Source of the DNA: Certhia americana
Lineage: Eukaryota; Chordata; Aves; Passeriformes; Certhiidae
Direction of reading: 5' to 3'
Assembly (NCBI GenBank): GCA_018697195.1
Contig: CM031864.1
Span: 26,818,944-26,882,943, forward strand
Length of the DNA stretch: 64,000 bases
Shown: piece after piece, positions 1 through 11,302 of the stretch
Position numbering within the stretch: the first letter of the stretch is position 1
Layout of the letters: each line of letters starts with the position of its first letter
Made by a program: the position numbers and the translations under genes
The notes under the pieces: generated by a model
Told to the model about the DNA's origin: nothing
Database searches by the model: none
What the model saw: the letters and a program-made list of their open reading frames with translations, nothing else

Positions 1-192
1 TAGTAATCTTTCACCTCTTCGCTTATTTCCCATGAATGCTTTTAAAATGAGTACCAAAAAGCCATGAAAGGAAGAAGAGACATTTTCTTTTCCTCTGAAG
101 ATGGGAAAAATTTTTATCACTTCCCTTTGTCTGCATTTTAAGAAGAAAATGAAAGCTTTCTCTGTCTGCAGATCTAGCCTGGAAATCTCCAT

Positions 193-336
193 TTTTTATA
201 TATATATATAAAAGTATAGAATCAGAGACTGACAGAATGGTTTGGGTTGGAAGAGACCTTAAATCTCCTCTCATTCTACCCCTGCCATAAACAGGGAAAC
301 TTTCTACTAGACCAGGTTGCTCCAACCCCCCTCCAA
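193..336 (-). mobile_element. CR1 LINE 3'-end fragment, preceded by a short (TA)n
   Basis: Reading the minus strand, this is the CR1 tail: the plus strand shows AGAATGGTTTGGGTTGGAAG, then a decayed 'accttaaa', 'cctgccataaacaggg' and 'ctactagaccaggttgctcc'. A (TA)n run sits at 193-211, at the 3' end of the element, where CR1 normally ends in a short repeat. The copy is 5'-truncated, as CR1 copies usually are. Non-coding fossil. Confidence 0.85.
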
Positions 337-857
337 AGTGACCTTCTGCCAGTTCAATCTGAAGTTAATGAAGAAACCTTTGAAGAGAGGAAATATTTAT
401 GTATTGTTTAAATAATATTGTTTTAAAATAATATTTGTGGTCGTTTTTATTCAGCCTAGGAGAAAGATGGAGAGAAACATTTTTCAAGGGACTGGCATCC
501 CAACTGCCAGGATGAAGAATATCACATGGGCTCCCACCACACTTCCATGGCCACTTCCAGGAGCCTAAGGAACCAAAAAGAGATTTAGGGCTGGGCTGTA
601 TGCAAGCCCTTTATCTCCTTCCAGGTTGGTTTTTATAACAGTGAATGTTGGACATTCTTAATTTTAAAAGAGAGAACCTTCCACATAGTCATCTAATGCA
701 GTATTTGGTGTTTTAAGGATAAACCAACAGATCTGAAAATTTGTGATAAAATAATGAGACTTGGCAACATTTCTAAAAAATCCAAAATCATTCAATACCT
801 GTAACATTATTCTATATTATCTAATTGCTATATCAATGCAACCTGAGTTTCCCAATG
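337..857. other. No feature recognised
   Basis: AT-rich DNA with short homopolymer runs and an AT-rich patch near 410-440. No repeat family, splice-like reading frame or RNA gene was seen. Confidence 0.5.
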
Positions 858-957
858 AAATCTTGGAATGATTGGTTTGGGTTGGAAAGAAACTGAAAGA
901 TCATCTAGTTCCAAACTCCCACCATGGGCAGATACCCCTCCACACCATGAGCAGGTA
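858..957 (-). mobile_element. CR1 LINE 3'-end fragment
   Basis: The plus strand carries 'gaatgattggtttgggttgg', 'gatcatctagttccaaactc' and 'accatgggcaga', the reverse complement of the CR1 tail. About 100 bases survive. The rest was never inserted or has decayed. Confidence 0.85.
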
Positions 958-3881
958 TTATAATGAAATTTTCTAAATTATATCTAATATTTAACAGAAT
1001 TATGACTGTATCTGTCTGCTATCATGGTCCAGAGCCAAAGTTTCCAGATCTGTAATTCAAGGTATTGGCCAAAACACTGGAATCAGAACACACCCTATTT
1101 GGTATTTTTTCAGAATATTTTGGGAATAATCATCTTTATTTTTAGAAGAAGGTGGAACTGTTCTGCACTGATGGGCTTCTACACAATAATTTTCAAACAC
1201 TGTATTGCACAGAGTCAGAGCAGCAGCCACATATAAATTAAAAGTTCATCAATCAGGATATAATTAATATTACTTTGCCTTGGAGCCAAATATTAGCATC
1301 CTAATTTATTGCAGTGCAGCAGCACTTTGTAAATGTTATGGCAAAGCCAGACAAAATGTGGGAATATTTCAAATACTTGTGTGAGTAGTGGAACAACCGG
1401 AACACCTGCAAAGGTGTGTGCAGATGCACCCAAGGGGCAGCTGGAAAACAAGCAGCTACGAGGTAAAGAACAAGATAAGCAAAGAGGCAGAACATCCCAC
1501 CCAGTACCCAAGAGACTGAGCTGCCAAAAGCAAATACAACATAAGCAGTGAAAGGAGTAGTCAATGCATCACTTTAGGAGAAATAAAAGCATGAATGACA
1601 TAAAAAGATCAGGGAGTGAGGGAGAAGAAATCCAGCAGCCTGTTGCAATTCTGACTTTTCCATCCAAGAGCTCTCAAGCTTCATCACCTTCACCTCCAGT
1701 ACTGATTCCAACCAGAACTGTTGGGTTGTGTGCTGCCCACCCTGTTTGAGGTTGTTAAAAGGTTAAAGAGTAACTTGGTCTGCACAGTGATGTTGATTAA
1801 TAAGTACTGTAATTAATAACCATAAGACAAACGATTCAAACTAAATGTGCTGTAAATCATTGAATTTTAAATTGATTACAGTTTAAAGCAGGCTGGAGCT
1901 CTTGGTTTTCTCAACACACTGTAATGTTCTATTTCCCCACTGATCTTCCTTCTTCCTCAGACCAAATCTTTTTATCCTATAAAGCAATCAGGTTGATCAG
2001 GCCAGATTTATCTTTGGCAAGCTTGGTTAAGTCCATATTGGCTGCTCCCACTCACCTTCTTCTCTGCCTTGTGTCCAAAAACATTTTCATGAGCATTTGC
2101 TTCTTGATTTCCTAGGGACCAAAGTGGGACTGACCCTCTCACAGCTCCCTGAATGATCTTTTGACCTGTTTTAAAGGTGAGTCTGATTCTTCCTTCTCTT
2201 CACTGTTGAAGCACCTCCCTTGATCTTCCAAGCCTATCAAAGGTGACAATTAATGATATTGAAAGGAGAACTTCCAGGTCTCCCACTGACCCCAAATGCA
2301 GCCCAGTGGGTCCCACTGACTTCCACGGGTTAAGGGGACTCAAGTTAACCCTGAGTCTCTCTCCATCCCTTGCTGCTAAATCCTTCCCCTGAACTCCTTC
2401 ACCAAACTCAGGGATCTGAGAGCTTTCTTGCCCTGGCTCTAGGCAAAGAAGGTGCTGAGCACAATGTCTGTGTCCCCTGTCTACAGAATGTCACTACATC
2501 CTCTCATGCCACATTTATTTCCCCTTGGATATGGTAACATTGCACCTCAGAATTTCTGATGTGTTTCAAGAACAGAATTAAAGCAGAAAAATAACAGTAT
2601 GATCCAAACTTTCAAGGATTATTACAAAACCTGTGCAAATATCAAAATTCTGCCATTTTTTTGTCACTTGAGTCTCTCAGAAAGTTTGCAGAAGTAGTGT
2701 CCTACTTAAGAATTCAGCAACTGCAGATTCAAGAGTTCATGTATAATCAGAGTCTGGAGTCTCCTGTTCTGACTTACATGTAATAGACATTACAGTGAAA
2801 ATCCACTTGTGCTAATCTAGCACATTCCTTCTCCAGAATGCACAGTCCTTTCACCTTTGTATTTTGGCTGCCACTTCCCTCTCTGACCTTTGGCTTGGAG
2901 TTGATTCAGTTTGATAACCCAATGATTTAATTTTGCCAGGTCAGGTTTTATTTTTTACCAGTCCAGCAAGCTGTACTGATTTTCAGATTGTTGCTGACAT
3001 AGAGGGGAAAGTAAGAGGAAAGAAACTCCCACTTTCATAGCAATAAATTGTAGGATGGACGAAGCTGGTCTGTAGCACCCCAAATTTCATCTCAAGTTTG
3101 TCTGCATTCAACAGAGACACTCCAGCACCTAGCAAAAAATTGCAAGGAATTTTATTAGCCGTAATTGTTGGCAAATCCCATTATTTCAGCCATGTTAACT
3201 GTTCTCCAATTAATTTTCAGTCAGCTGCTTAGAAAGGTCACAAGTAGATGAGATGCAAAAGCCACGTGAGGCTCCTCTAGGTGACGTTTCATGTCATCTT
3301 GATAAATATTGCAGCTTCCAACTCAAAATCCTCATTGCATTGTAAACACTGCTGAATCATTTATTAAAAATGAATACATGAAGTCAATAGACTTTCTGCT
3401 GCATTAGGCAGCCCTTGTCTGTACCACTGAGGATTCTGCAGCAATCACTTATGGCTTTTCACCTCATTGTTTTTCTTCCCTTCTCTCTCCATACTTGACG
3501 AAGTTATTATTCCTTGGTGTCACCACCATCCCTTCTGGCTCAGTGCACATCACATCCTCTGCTTTTGCTTTTGGATCCTTACCACAGCAGGGTTTTTTGA
3601 ATGTAAATATATAATATAATCTACACAATTTGTAACTTCACTTTTTTTCTATGGCCACATTGGAAGGAGTAGGATATACATCTACTCAACTAGGAAAATT
3701 TGGGGCTTAAATTTCTGCCCCTCTGAAGTTGGGTTGTGTTGATACCTTAAGTTTTAGCTTTCATATTTCTCAGATTCTGCCTTGGTGTGGGAGTCTGAAC
3801 ATCATATTAAGTGCTAGTAAGTTCTCTTCACAGGGTAGTTAGACAAAACAATCCTTTTCCACCTTGAGAATCAAGGAGAAC
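958..3881. other. Unique AT-rich DNA, nothing recognised
   Basis: The longest frames (87 aa minus at 1301-1564; 72 aa plus at 1333-1551) overlap each other on opposite strands and resemble no family, so I treat them as chance. A moderately GC-richer patch lies at 2270-2480 without a frame. No CR1 or LTR signature was found. Confidence 0.5.
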
Positions 3882-4215
3882 TGTTACAGCCTCAGGGCCA
3901 AAAGGCATAAACAATGGCAAACTGAAGGGAGCAAACCAGGAGGATGACTTCATAACCTGAAGCTGTAATTGGACAATTTACCCCAGTATGTAAATGAACA
4001 AAACTTATAAAAGTGTGAAAACCCGTGAACGGGATCCATCTTGGGTCCATTTTGGGTGTAGCCATGACCAGGTTCTTGTACTCCCCACATTGTATCTTTT
4101 ACAGGGCTTTCAAAAAATACCTGCTTTATTCTTTAAACTCTGTCTAGCCTCTGTTCCAGGTCACCCTCCCACAGGCATCATTTCGACTTTGGCACATCCC
4201 TTAGGGCACAGAAGA
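3882..4215 (+). mobile_element. Putative solo LTR of an endogenous retrovirus (boundaries uncertain)
   Basis: A promoter-like core is visible. An inverted CCAAT (ATTGG, 3969-3973) precedes a TATAAAA box at 4006-4012, followed by a run resembling a retroviral R/U5 region ('ctttattctttaaactctg', about 4123-4141). A plausible left edge is TGTTACAGCC at 3882. No convincing TSD was found, so the edges are estimates. It could instead be an unrelated TATA-containing sequence. Confidence 0.45.
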
Positions 4216-4272
4216 CTTTACAACCTGGAGTAGCAGTACTTACCCAGTGAATGGCTTCAAAATTACAACAGC

Positions 4273-4383
4273 TGGGTTAGATGGGATATGGAGAATTAAT
4301 TGTTCCCTGTGAGGGTGGTGAAGCCCCAGCACAGGGTACCCAGAGAAGCTGTGACTGCCTCTGGATCACTGGCATTGTCCAAG
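4273..4383 (+). mobile_element. CR1 LINE, left part of a copy split by an LTR
   Basis: Plus-strand CR1: 'ttagatgggatat', 'gttccctgtgagggtggtg', 'acagggtacccagagaagct' and 'ctggatcactggcattgtcc'. It stops at 'tccaag', exactly where the next element begins. The same CR1 resumes after the insertion at 5060 with 'caggctggacagggcttg'. Confidence 0.92.
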
Positions 4384-5053
4384 TGAAACAGCCCACCAGA
4401 GCCTGGGCTAGCTCAAAGAACACCAGCACTGCACCAAGTGTGGGGATCAACTGCGGCGTGGGTTTTTTGCCAACAGCTGAACCTTCCTCTACAGTGGAAG
4501 GGCTCTCACCACAGTCAGGGGCTGGGTAAAGGAGAAGGAGGAGGCTTTTCAGTTCTGAGGTTCCAACAGAAGGTTTAGTCAGGTTGAAGGTGTCAGGAAC
4601 CAAAAAGCCGCAAACACTCCTGTGCTCAGGATTTTATACAGCAACAGGGCAAGGGGTGGGTACCAAACACAAGCCAATGAGGGATCAACAGTGGAAGAGT
4701 GAAGGGGTTACAGCATTGCTTTGGGGCCAACTGGTGCAAGTGGGAAGAGAGGGCAGGGTCCAATGGGGTGTTGAGGTTTAGGAAACACCTAGGAATACCC
4801 AGGGGGAGGAACACTCAAAGGATTGGTTCAGGGTTGGGGTTACATGGAAGGTGCCAGAACAAGGGGCAGGGTAACAGTGATTGATAGGGAAGGAGCTGGA
4901 ACTAGGGGTAGGGAAATGCCATACAAGGTAACTTAGGGAGGATGCACCTTTAGGAATAAACCACCCTGAGGAGAACATGGAGGAACATAAGAACAATTAA
5001 CATTAAAACTTTAACAATAAGCCAGTTAAATGAAACAAATATGGGCCACAACA
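4384..5053 (-). mobile_element. Solo LTR, class II (ERVK-like), inserted in a CR1
   Basis: This 670-bp block interrupts a CR1 that reads through continuously on both sides, so both edges are fixed by the host repeat. It starts TG and ends CA. It is flanked by TCCAAG (4378-4383) and CCCAAG (5054-5059), a 6-bp TSD with one substitution. Read on the minus strand it opens TGTTGTGGCC and has ATTGG (plus-strand CCAAT near 4675) upstream of a TATA box (TTTTATA at 4632-4638 on the plus strand). A 6-bp TSD fits ERVK/alpharetrovirus-type integrases. No internal retroviral sequence remains, so this is a solo LTR left by recombination. The 108-aa and 82-aa frames here are chance. Confidence 0.85.
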
Positions 5054-5178
5054 CCCAAGGACAGGCTGGACAGGGCTTGAAGCAGCCTGGGCTAGTGGAA
5101 GGTGTCCCTGTCCATAGCAGGATGAGCTTATATCCAAGCCCAGCCCCTTCCAACCCAAACCATTCTGGGATTTTGTGG
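5054..5178 (+). mobile_element. CR1 LINE, right part of the split copy, with 3' end
   Basis: The second TSD copy is followed by the continuation of the CR1 at 4273-4383: 'caggctggacagggcttgaa', 'gcagcctgggctagtggaag', 'ggtgtccctgtccatagcag' and the terminal 'ccccttccaacccaaaccat'. The two halves align to one ordinary CR1 tail with no bases missing. Confidence 0.92.
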
Positions 5179-6758
5179 AACTCAATTGATACCACTACAT
5201 GTGGAGCTGAGGAAAACTCTGCCTATTTCCTACCCATGTGGACAGATGGATCTATTTTCACTGTCACTTTACCACAAAAATCCATTAGAAACAAAAGTGT
5301 TTTTCTTAGGGATTTTGAGTTGTTGGTGAGTTCCATTATTTGCCACCTCAGAAATTTTTGAGCACTGTCAGCTATTGGAACAAACACCATGAAATGTTAG
5401 TGTGTATTGAAGAAGGATTCTTCTAAAGACTTAAAATTTGGCTTCTGAACCCCTTTGAGTGATTTGACAATGTGAACCAGTTACTAGTGTAGCTCCATGT
5501 GCTTGCTTAAAAGTCATTTACATCAAATATTTTGAAGGAATATCTGGGGAAAACTACAAAGTACTAAAAACTTGGGAGTGGATTGAGTAGCAAAGATTTG
5601 TGGTTTGCTGCATAATTTGCTGCACTGCTCTCCAACTGAGAACCAGGTTTCCTTCCAGTGGTGATTAAGTAACAAATGGCACTGAACTAATTAGAAGATT
5701 CTGCCATCTAGTGACTCAAGAAGCTACGTGGAGCTTTTGCAAGACCCTTCTCCTGAGGTTTGAGGACATCCTTGTGGGCTCAGAGCAGCAGCTGACTCTG
5801 ATGATCAAAACCTGTTTTCCTATCAGTACACAGCATTAATTTTCCAATCTGGCACTCATTGGTGTCTCTCCAGCATTTATCTGCTGCAATTGCTGGCAGT
5901 GTCTCCATTTATTTCTTTTTCTCTCCATAATAAGTCTCTGGAAAACAAACAATATCTCTTTGCTGCACCTTTATCTTTAACCTGTCTCACTCTTTGTTTT
6001 AAAATGTCACTTTTCTAGGACAGCTGCTGACAGACAGGTACCAATGTGATACTAATAACGTAACTATATGGCTGGAACATGTTATTTTTCCCTCACGTTG
6101 AGTTCAAATAAGACATTAGATGACAGGTGCTTTTGGATGATCACTCACTCTCCATTATAGCATTTTTGGCTGTGATGTTTCTCTTGGTTGTGTTGTCTGA
6201 AAACTGAAAATTTCTCCGAAATTATTTTCCAACACAGATCTTAAAATTTCCTCCCATCAAAGCCCTCCTTCCTGCACCCACAGTTTTTGGGCTTAAAAAT
6301 CAGTTATGCCAGCACCAAATTTGTTTCTTCAATGAGAAGTTGGAGCAATTTCCTCCTTGGAGATATTTCTTATTTTGCTCTCTTAGGTCTTAAGAAATGA
6401 GAGTTTGATCAATGTTTTCTGTTAAATGGAAACTTCTAAGAGACCAAACCCACATTTTATAAATTGTTTAATAAAGCTCGTAGCAAAAGCTGCTTCTATT
6501 TCTGCAGTATTTTTAAATAACATCCAAATTTATCATTAGTATAATAAAAAAGTATTTTGAAAAACCTTAACAATGTCATCTCTTGAATACATTGGTTGCT
6601 AAAATAAAGTAATTGAAATTATGTCTCACATCACTTGCGGAATCTTGCTAATTGGATTATCTTATTGATATTTTATGACAAACAGAGCTCAGCTTTTGGA
6701 TGGAGAGATATCTTTTAAACTGACCTCAATACTGGGTTTGCATGGGTGACTAGCAATA
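5179..6758. other. Unique AT-rich DNA, nothing recognised
   Basis: No repeat family or convincing reading frame. Runs of T/A-rich sequence increase toward 6500-6560. Confidence 0.5.
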
Positions 6759-6896
6759 TCATGGAATCAGAGGATCCCAGAAATGTTTGGGTTGGAAAGG
6801 ATCTTAAAGTCCATCCCATTCCACCCTCTGGCATGGGCAAGGAACACCTTCCACTATCCCAGGTTGCTCCAAACTCCATCCAGTCTGGCCCTGAAG
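6759..6896 (-). mobile_element. CR1 LINE 3'-end fragment
   Basis: The plus strand shows 'catggaatcagaggatccc', 'gtttgggttggaaaggatct', 'ggcatgggcaaggaacacct' and 'ccactatcccaggttgctcc', the reverse complement of the CR1 tail. It fades at 'ctggccctgaagctt'. Frames of 82 aa and 95 aa on opposite strands fall in this fossil and are not genes. Confidence 0.9.
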
Positions 6897-7142
6897 CTTC
6901 TTGTTCAGGCTTCATATTGAACAGAGACACTGAAATCTTGTGCGTTTGCAACTTTTCTTCCAAAAGAAGCCCAAGTCAGGAACTCGGGTCAGCCTTGGAG
7001 TCCATTTTCACAGCAAAAGAGGAACAGACCTGAGCATTGCTGGAGGGTGTTATTTTAATATTGTTATCCAAAGTACTTCTGTGAGATGGATTTCCAGAAA
7101 AAAAATTGTAGCTTATTATGTGTATTGTATCATTTCATGTTA

Positions 7143-7362
7143 GAGACCAGGAAGAATTTCTCCATGGAAAAGATGGTCAGGAATTGGAAGGGGAGTTGTC
7201 AGGAAGGTTTGGAGTCCCCATCCCTAAAGGTGTCCAAGAAAGGCCTGGCCATGGCACTCAGTGCTCTGGGCTGGTGACAAGGTGGAGATCAGGCACAGCT
7301 TGGCCTCGATGGTCCTGGAGGGCCTTCCCAACCTTTGACTGTGAGATTCTGGGATTTCGATA
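7143..7362 (+). mobile_element. CR1 LINE 3'-end fragment
   Basis: Plus-strand CR1 in order: 'aggaagaatttctccatgga', 'tcaggaattggaaggggag', 'gagtccccatccctaaaggt', 'gccatggcactcagtgctct', 'ctcgatggtcctggagggcc' and the terminal 'gtgagattctgggatttcg'. About 220 bases of the tail are present, including the 3' end. Confidence 0.9.
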
Positions 7363-7507
7363 TACCTTTGTCAGAGCCATGCTGGGCAGTTGGTTCTAAT
7401 CTATCATACTTGAGCTGAAGCAGTTGGCTGTGATGAATAGGTGTTTTGATACTGCTGGAGATCTATCAAAATAATTAAGCACCCTCAAAAAGGGTCCAAA
7501 TCAGATT

Positions 7508-7567
7508 TGTATTTAGCCTGATACTCTGAAAAAAAAAAAAAAAAAAGAAAGAAAAGAAGGAAAAAAG
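7508..7567 (+). repeat. A-rich tract
   Basis: A run of about 18 A at 7511-7528 continues into GAAAG/AAGG-rich sequence. It is a simple purine tract. The upstream DNA is not a recognisable retroposon, so I do not call it a poly(A) tail. Confidence 0.8.
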
Positions 7568-8118
7568 AGTACTGAAACAAATCAAGCATTTTATCTAGGT
7601 CTTTTGCGGAAAGGCAAGTCAGAGAACACCCTTGGAATTAGAAATGGATGCTAATTTCTGGAGGACTCTACATATATTGTTATTGCATATTTTGCCAATA
7701 GCTAACCATGCTCCTGGAAAGCTGTCATTGTGATGACTTTAAAACTGCAAGCAGCAGTGGTGCTGCAGCAGATTCTCTAATGGTATTATTCAGATGGTTT
7801 TTCTGGAAACTGAATACTGAGTAGCAATAAAAATATCTCTTGTCTGGGTCCCAGAAGTGATGAAGTGGCAACTTGCATGGGGAAAATAACAAGAGGCAAT
7901 GACAACATCCTGCAGCTGCTGAGCCTTGGAATGAGACTTTCTGGTCCACACAGGAGCAGTTTATCAGTGATAGTGCTGAGGTTTTCAGAGAGTAAAGTGC
8001 AGCACCTGAGAAAAAAAATCATTATGGAATGCCTGGGTGCTGTGCTGGGTTTGGCTGGACTCGGGATTCCTGTCCTGAGTGAGCACCAGAACAGATGGAG
8101 CTTGGAGCCATGGACTAA
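7568..8118. other. Unique DNA, nothing recognised
   Basis: This is the flank of the solo LTR that follows. A 168-aa minus-strand frame (7786-8292) crosses from here into the LTR and runs antisense to its promoter; it shows no recognisable domain and is rejected as a gene. GACTAA at 8113-8118 is the left TSD of the next element. Confidence 0.5.
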
Positions 8119-8383
8119 TGTGGTTAGATAGGGAAGCCCGATCGGAAGATCTCGTGATGTATGGAAAGATAGGACCCATCCTCTCCAGTGACATTGGCTA
8201 ATAGCATGGTGGCAAGTGACATTGCAGCAGTGACACAAGCACACCGCGGTTACATAAGAAAGCGCACGCAGCAAATAAACGCATTTCACCATATTGGTGT
8301 CTGTGAGTGATTTGCCCGAACGACATGTAAGTAGGTCGTCGTGTCTTTCTCGAACCAGGTCGCCAGCCTCGGCAGAGACAACA
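8119..8383 (+). mobile_element. Solo LTR, alpharetrovirus-like (ERVK class), perfect 6-bp TSD
   Basis: 265 bp beginning TGTGG and ending GACAACA, flanked by identical GACTAA (8113-8118 and 8384-8389). The layout matches alpharetroviral LTRs: a weak TATA-like TACATAAG near 8251-8258, AATAAA at 8274-8279 directly followed by 'cgcatttcacc' and 'atattggtgt', then a short U5. That stretch around the poly(A) signal resembles the R region I know from the avian leukosis group; this is family-level resemblance from memory, not an alignment. The element is rich in CpG compared with its flanks (for example 8141-8155, 8243-8283, 8319-8372), which suggests little methylation decay. No gag, pol or env lies beside it. 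Poly(A) signal and TATA give the plus orientation. Confidence 0.85.
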
Positions 8384-8570
8384 GACTAAATTAATTCAAC
8401 AGACATTGTGTGGCCAGTTTATGGACATTTTGAGGGAGTGGGCTGTAAACTAAGCGAATGATATCTGTGCATTAACAGTAAAAGAGGGAAAGGTAGGGCA
8501 GAGTAATGGAGTTGTACTGAGTAGTGTGGGACCTGAGTGTGACATAAATGATGGGGAATACGGGATAGAA

Positions 8571-8692
8571 TGTGCTGGGTTTAGGCTGGGCTGCAGTTAA
8601 TTTTCTCCCCAGGGGCTTTTTTAGGGCTGTGTTTTGGGTTTGTATCACAGGGGTGATAACACAAAGATGTTTTTGTTATTGCTGAACAATAA
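8571..8692 (+). mobile_element. 5' fragment of an avian ERVL-type LTR
   Basis: Begins 'tgtgctgggtttaggctggg', then 'cagttaattttctcc', 'gggctgtgttttgggtttgt' and 'ggtgataacacaaagatg'. This is the left part of a common avian LTR whose 3' part appears separately at 15868-16020. The match ends near 'gctgaacaat', before the promoter region, so the copy is truncated. No TSD could be assigned. Confidence 0.7.
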
Positions 8693-8789
8693 ATTTTTCT
8701 ACATGTGATTTGCAAGTGGACTCTAAAACCTCTCACACAATACTTGGTTTTAGAAGTTGCCTTTCTATATATTTGTAAAAGCAGACAAG

Positions 8790-9026
8790 GACAATAATAT
8801 ACAAAATATACATGTATAATGTTTATGTATAAAAAATATATGTATAACAATATAATAATGTGTCACTATATGATAATGTGTATTATACAATAATTTATAA
8901 TAATATTAAACTTTATAATGAAATTCTTATATAATAATGTACAAGTATAATAATAAAATACTGAACTTGCTGATTAATAAGTAAATAATTAAAACAACAT
9001 AAATAAAAAATAAAATAATAAAAGGA
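8790..9026. repeat. AT-rich low-complexity tract
   Basis: About 240 bases almost free of G and C, made of irregular TATAA, ATAATA and TAATAATG units with no fixed period. It follows the truncated LTR after about 100 bases. It may mark a replication-slippage-prone site; no gene signal. Confidence 0.85.
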
Positions 9027-11271
9027 TACTTTGATGCTTTAAGGTTTCTCTTCTGATATTGGAATTTCTTTTGCTGACATGTGGTAGCTGCCTCCTGAGT
9101 GTTCAAAATGCACAGGGATGTGTGTGATGTCTTACAAATCCTTCCTCAAAAGTCAATTTTCCCCCATCACCCTCAAGTATTAGATGACAAACAAGTTGTG
9201 AATTACTCAGCCAGAAGTATTTCAGCTTGTTGGTGTATGGAGCTATTTGCTCTGTCTGTCCAGCTTATCTTGCTAGTGGTCATTCCTAATTTTTCTTAGC
9301 ACTTACAAGTATCCGTTGTGGGAAAAAAAGTGTTGGAAATAGCTCTGTACAATCATGCTTAAATGATCATGGTTATTTTTCAAATCAACAGAGAAATGTT
9401 TAATAAGTGCAGATCAGCTGTTCAGTGAAATGAAATTTTTTGGGGAACAATTCTAATTAGTAAGATGTCATCTGTTAGAAAGTGCAGATTAAGCAATATT
9501 CCTTAGATAGACTGTGAAAAAAGTGTTCTTTTAATACTGGAAATGGATGGAGATCTAAACGCTTAATAGTGTGATCATCCAACCTTCTAAAAACAGGTCA
9601 TTACACCCATGAAAACAGAGGTGTTGCAAATACCAGATCATTATAGTACCACTAATAAGAAAAGTTTGTATTAAAAAAAACCCAAAAACACCTTCCACCT
9701 AAATAGAAACCTAAAAATAGTAAAAAATTATATTAATTCATGCATTCAATTACTTTTTTTTTTTTTTTTTTTTAAAGTATCTGTTGCGTGGAACTGCCCT
9801 CTTCCTGTAGGTTTTACTGTGTAATCACTCAAAGGGATCTGTCATTCCCACTGAGGAACAGTAACATCAACTCTTTATGCTTCTGCTCCTACATTTAGCA
9901 GATTCCCTCTTGTCCAAGGATTATGTCTCCTTGACTCCCTCATCCCTGCTTGTTTCCTGGCCATATTTGTATCCCGTAGAACAGTCATTAGTATTGTCAT
10001 TGGCAGTAAATTTTAAGAGAGTCTGTAGCTCTATCTTCCTTGTTTTGCTTATGTTTCTTTGGCTAAACCACAATTTTCATTTTTTATAGAAGTGAAAAGA
10101 AATTAGTAATTAGTTGAACAGAGTATTTGTGACTAAGAGAATGCTGTAGGCTAACAAATATAATCACAGTGGGATTGAGGGAGGGTTGGAAATGGGAACA
10201 CTCGATGGTGTGGAGACAAGCACAGGGATAGGATGATTAAAAATGGGGCTCAGACTGGCTATGGAGACCTTCAGCCTACAAAAGGTCAGAAAAAGAAATG
10301 CTGACCCAGAAGCTGAGCAAAAAAAGTTTTAGAGGAAAAAAGGTAGACAAAGATCCTGTAATCAGAATGCTTAGGGTACTCTGCACATTCCAAATTCAGC
10401 TGTAACGCAGAATTGCAGGTGAATGAAGAAAGGTCAAGGAATTGCACACTTTAGCTTAAAAATTACCCCTAAAGGTCCTCAGAGTGAGAAAGCATCATAC
10501 GAATAACAAAGATTTTAAATTAAAATAACAGCAAAATTGCAGGACCTCTACTCTCTGAGGAGTATTGTGAGAAGGCTACAGCAAGCAGTATCAGAGAGGC
10601 TGATACCTCCTGAGCTTGGCTATATTGTCTTTATGATATAGTTATATATTCTTTATTACATTTCAGAGATTTACTTATATTCTTTCCCAGCAGCTAAGTC
10701 TTATGCTTCAACTTAGAATTTGTGTAAAGGGAAAATGAAGCAGTGAAGGACTAGTTTGTGCTGTAAGTACTGAAATTTTCATCATGTGTTGCTAATACAA
10801 CTGAAATGTTCTTTCCACAGGTGTATAATGAAGACAATTTCCATGTTCCAGACATCCTATAGATTAAATGGCACTGGTGAGGGTGGAATGTGAGAGAGGA
10901 GAGCTGAGGAAAGTTGTTAATATGCAATGCAGAAGGAAATGCAGTTATACATAAAACATTCCTATTCAACTGTGGCTATGAACATAAACAAGAAGCATAT
11001 AGAAGTGCAAATTTATATATATATATGTATAAATAAATGAATAATTTATGTGCATGAATTAATATTACAGATGAAAATGATGAGAATCACTCGGTCTCAG
11101 CCAGCTGGCATCCCAAGGTGTGTAATTAACCCTGCTTGGTTTCAAAGAACACTTACAAATAAACCTGGTCAGATATTGTGCAATATGTGTTTTTCTGTGC
11201 AGATGTAGAATGTAAGGAAGGTACATTTTTCCATATATTCAAGGTACACTGAAGAATGTCAAATAACTCTG
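9027..11271. other. Mostly unique DNA with a (T)20 run and a (TA)n
   Basis: Contains an uninterrupted T run at 9754-9773 and a short (TA)n at 11013-11030. Nothing resembling CR1, an LTR or a gene was seen. The largest frames are about 70 aa and unremarkable. Confidence 0.5.
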
Positions 11272-11302
11272 AAAAAAGAAAAAGAAAAAGAAAAAGAAAA
11301 GG
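11272..11302 (+). repeat. (AAAAAG)n microsatellite
   Basis: Four to five AAAAAG units ending in AAAAGG. Simple repeat. Confidence 0.85.

Noticed and set aside
4277..4603. 108-aa minus frame across the CR1/LTR boundary
   Set aside because: It spans two unrelated mobile elements joined by insertion, so it cannot be an ancestral gene.
7786..8292. 168-aa minus-strand reading frame, one of the longest in the window
   Set aside because: It runs antisense through a solo LTR promoter region, shows no domain or signal, and mixes unique DNA with retroviral sequence.
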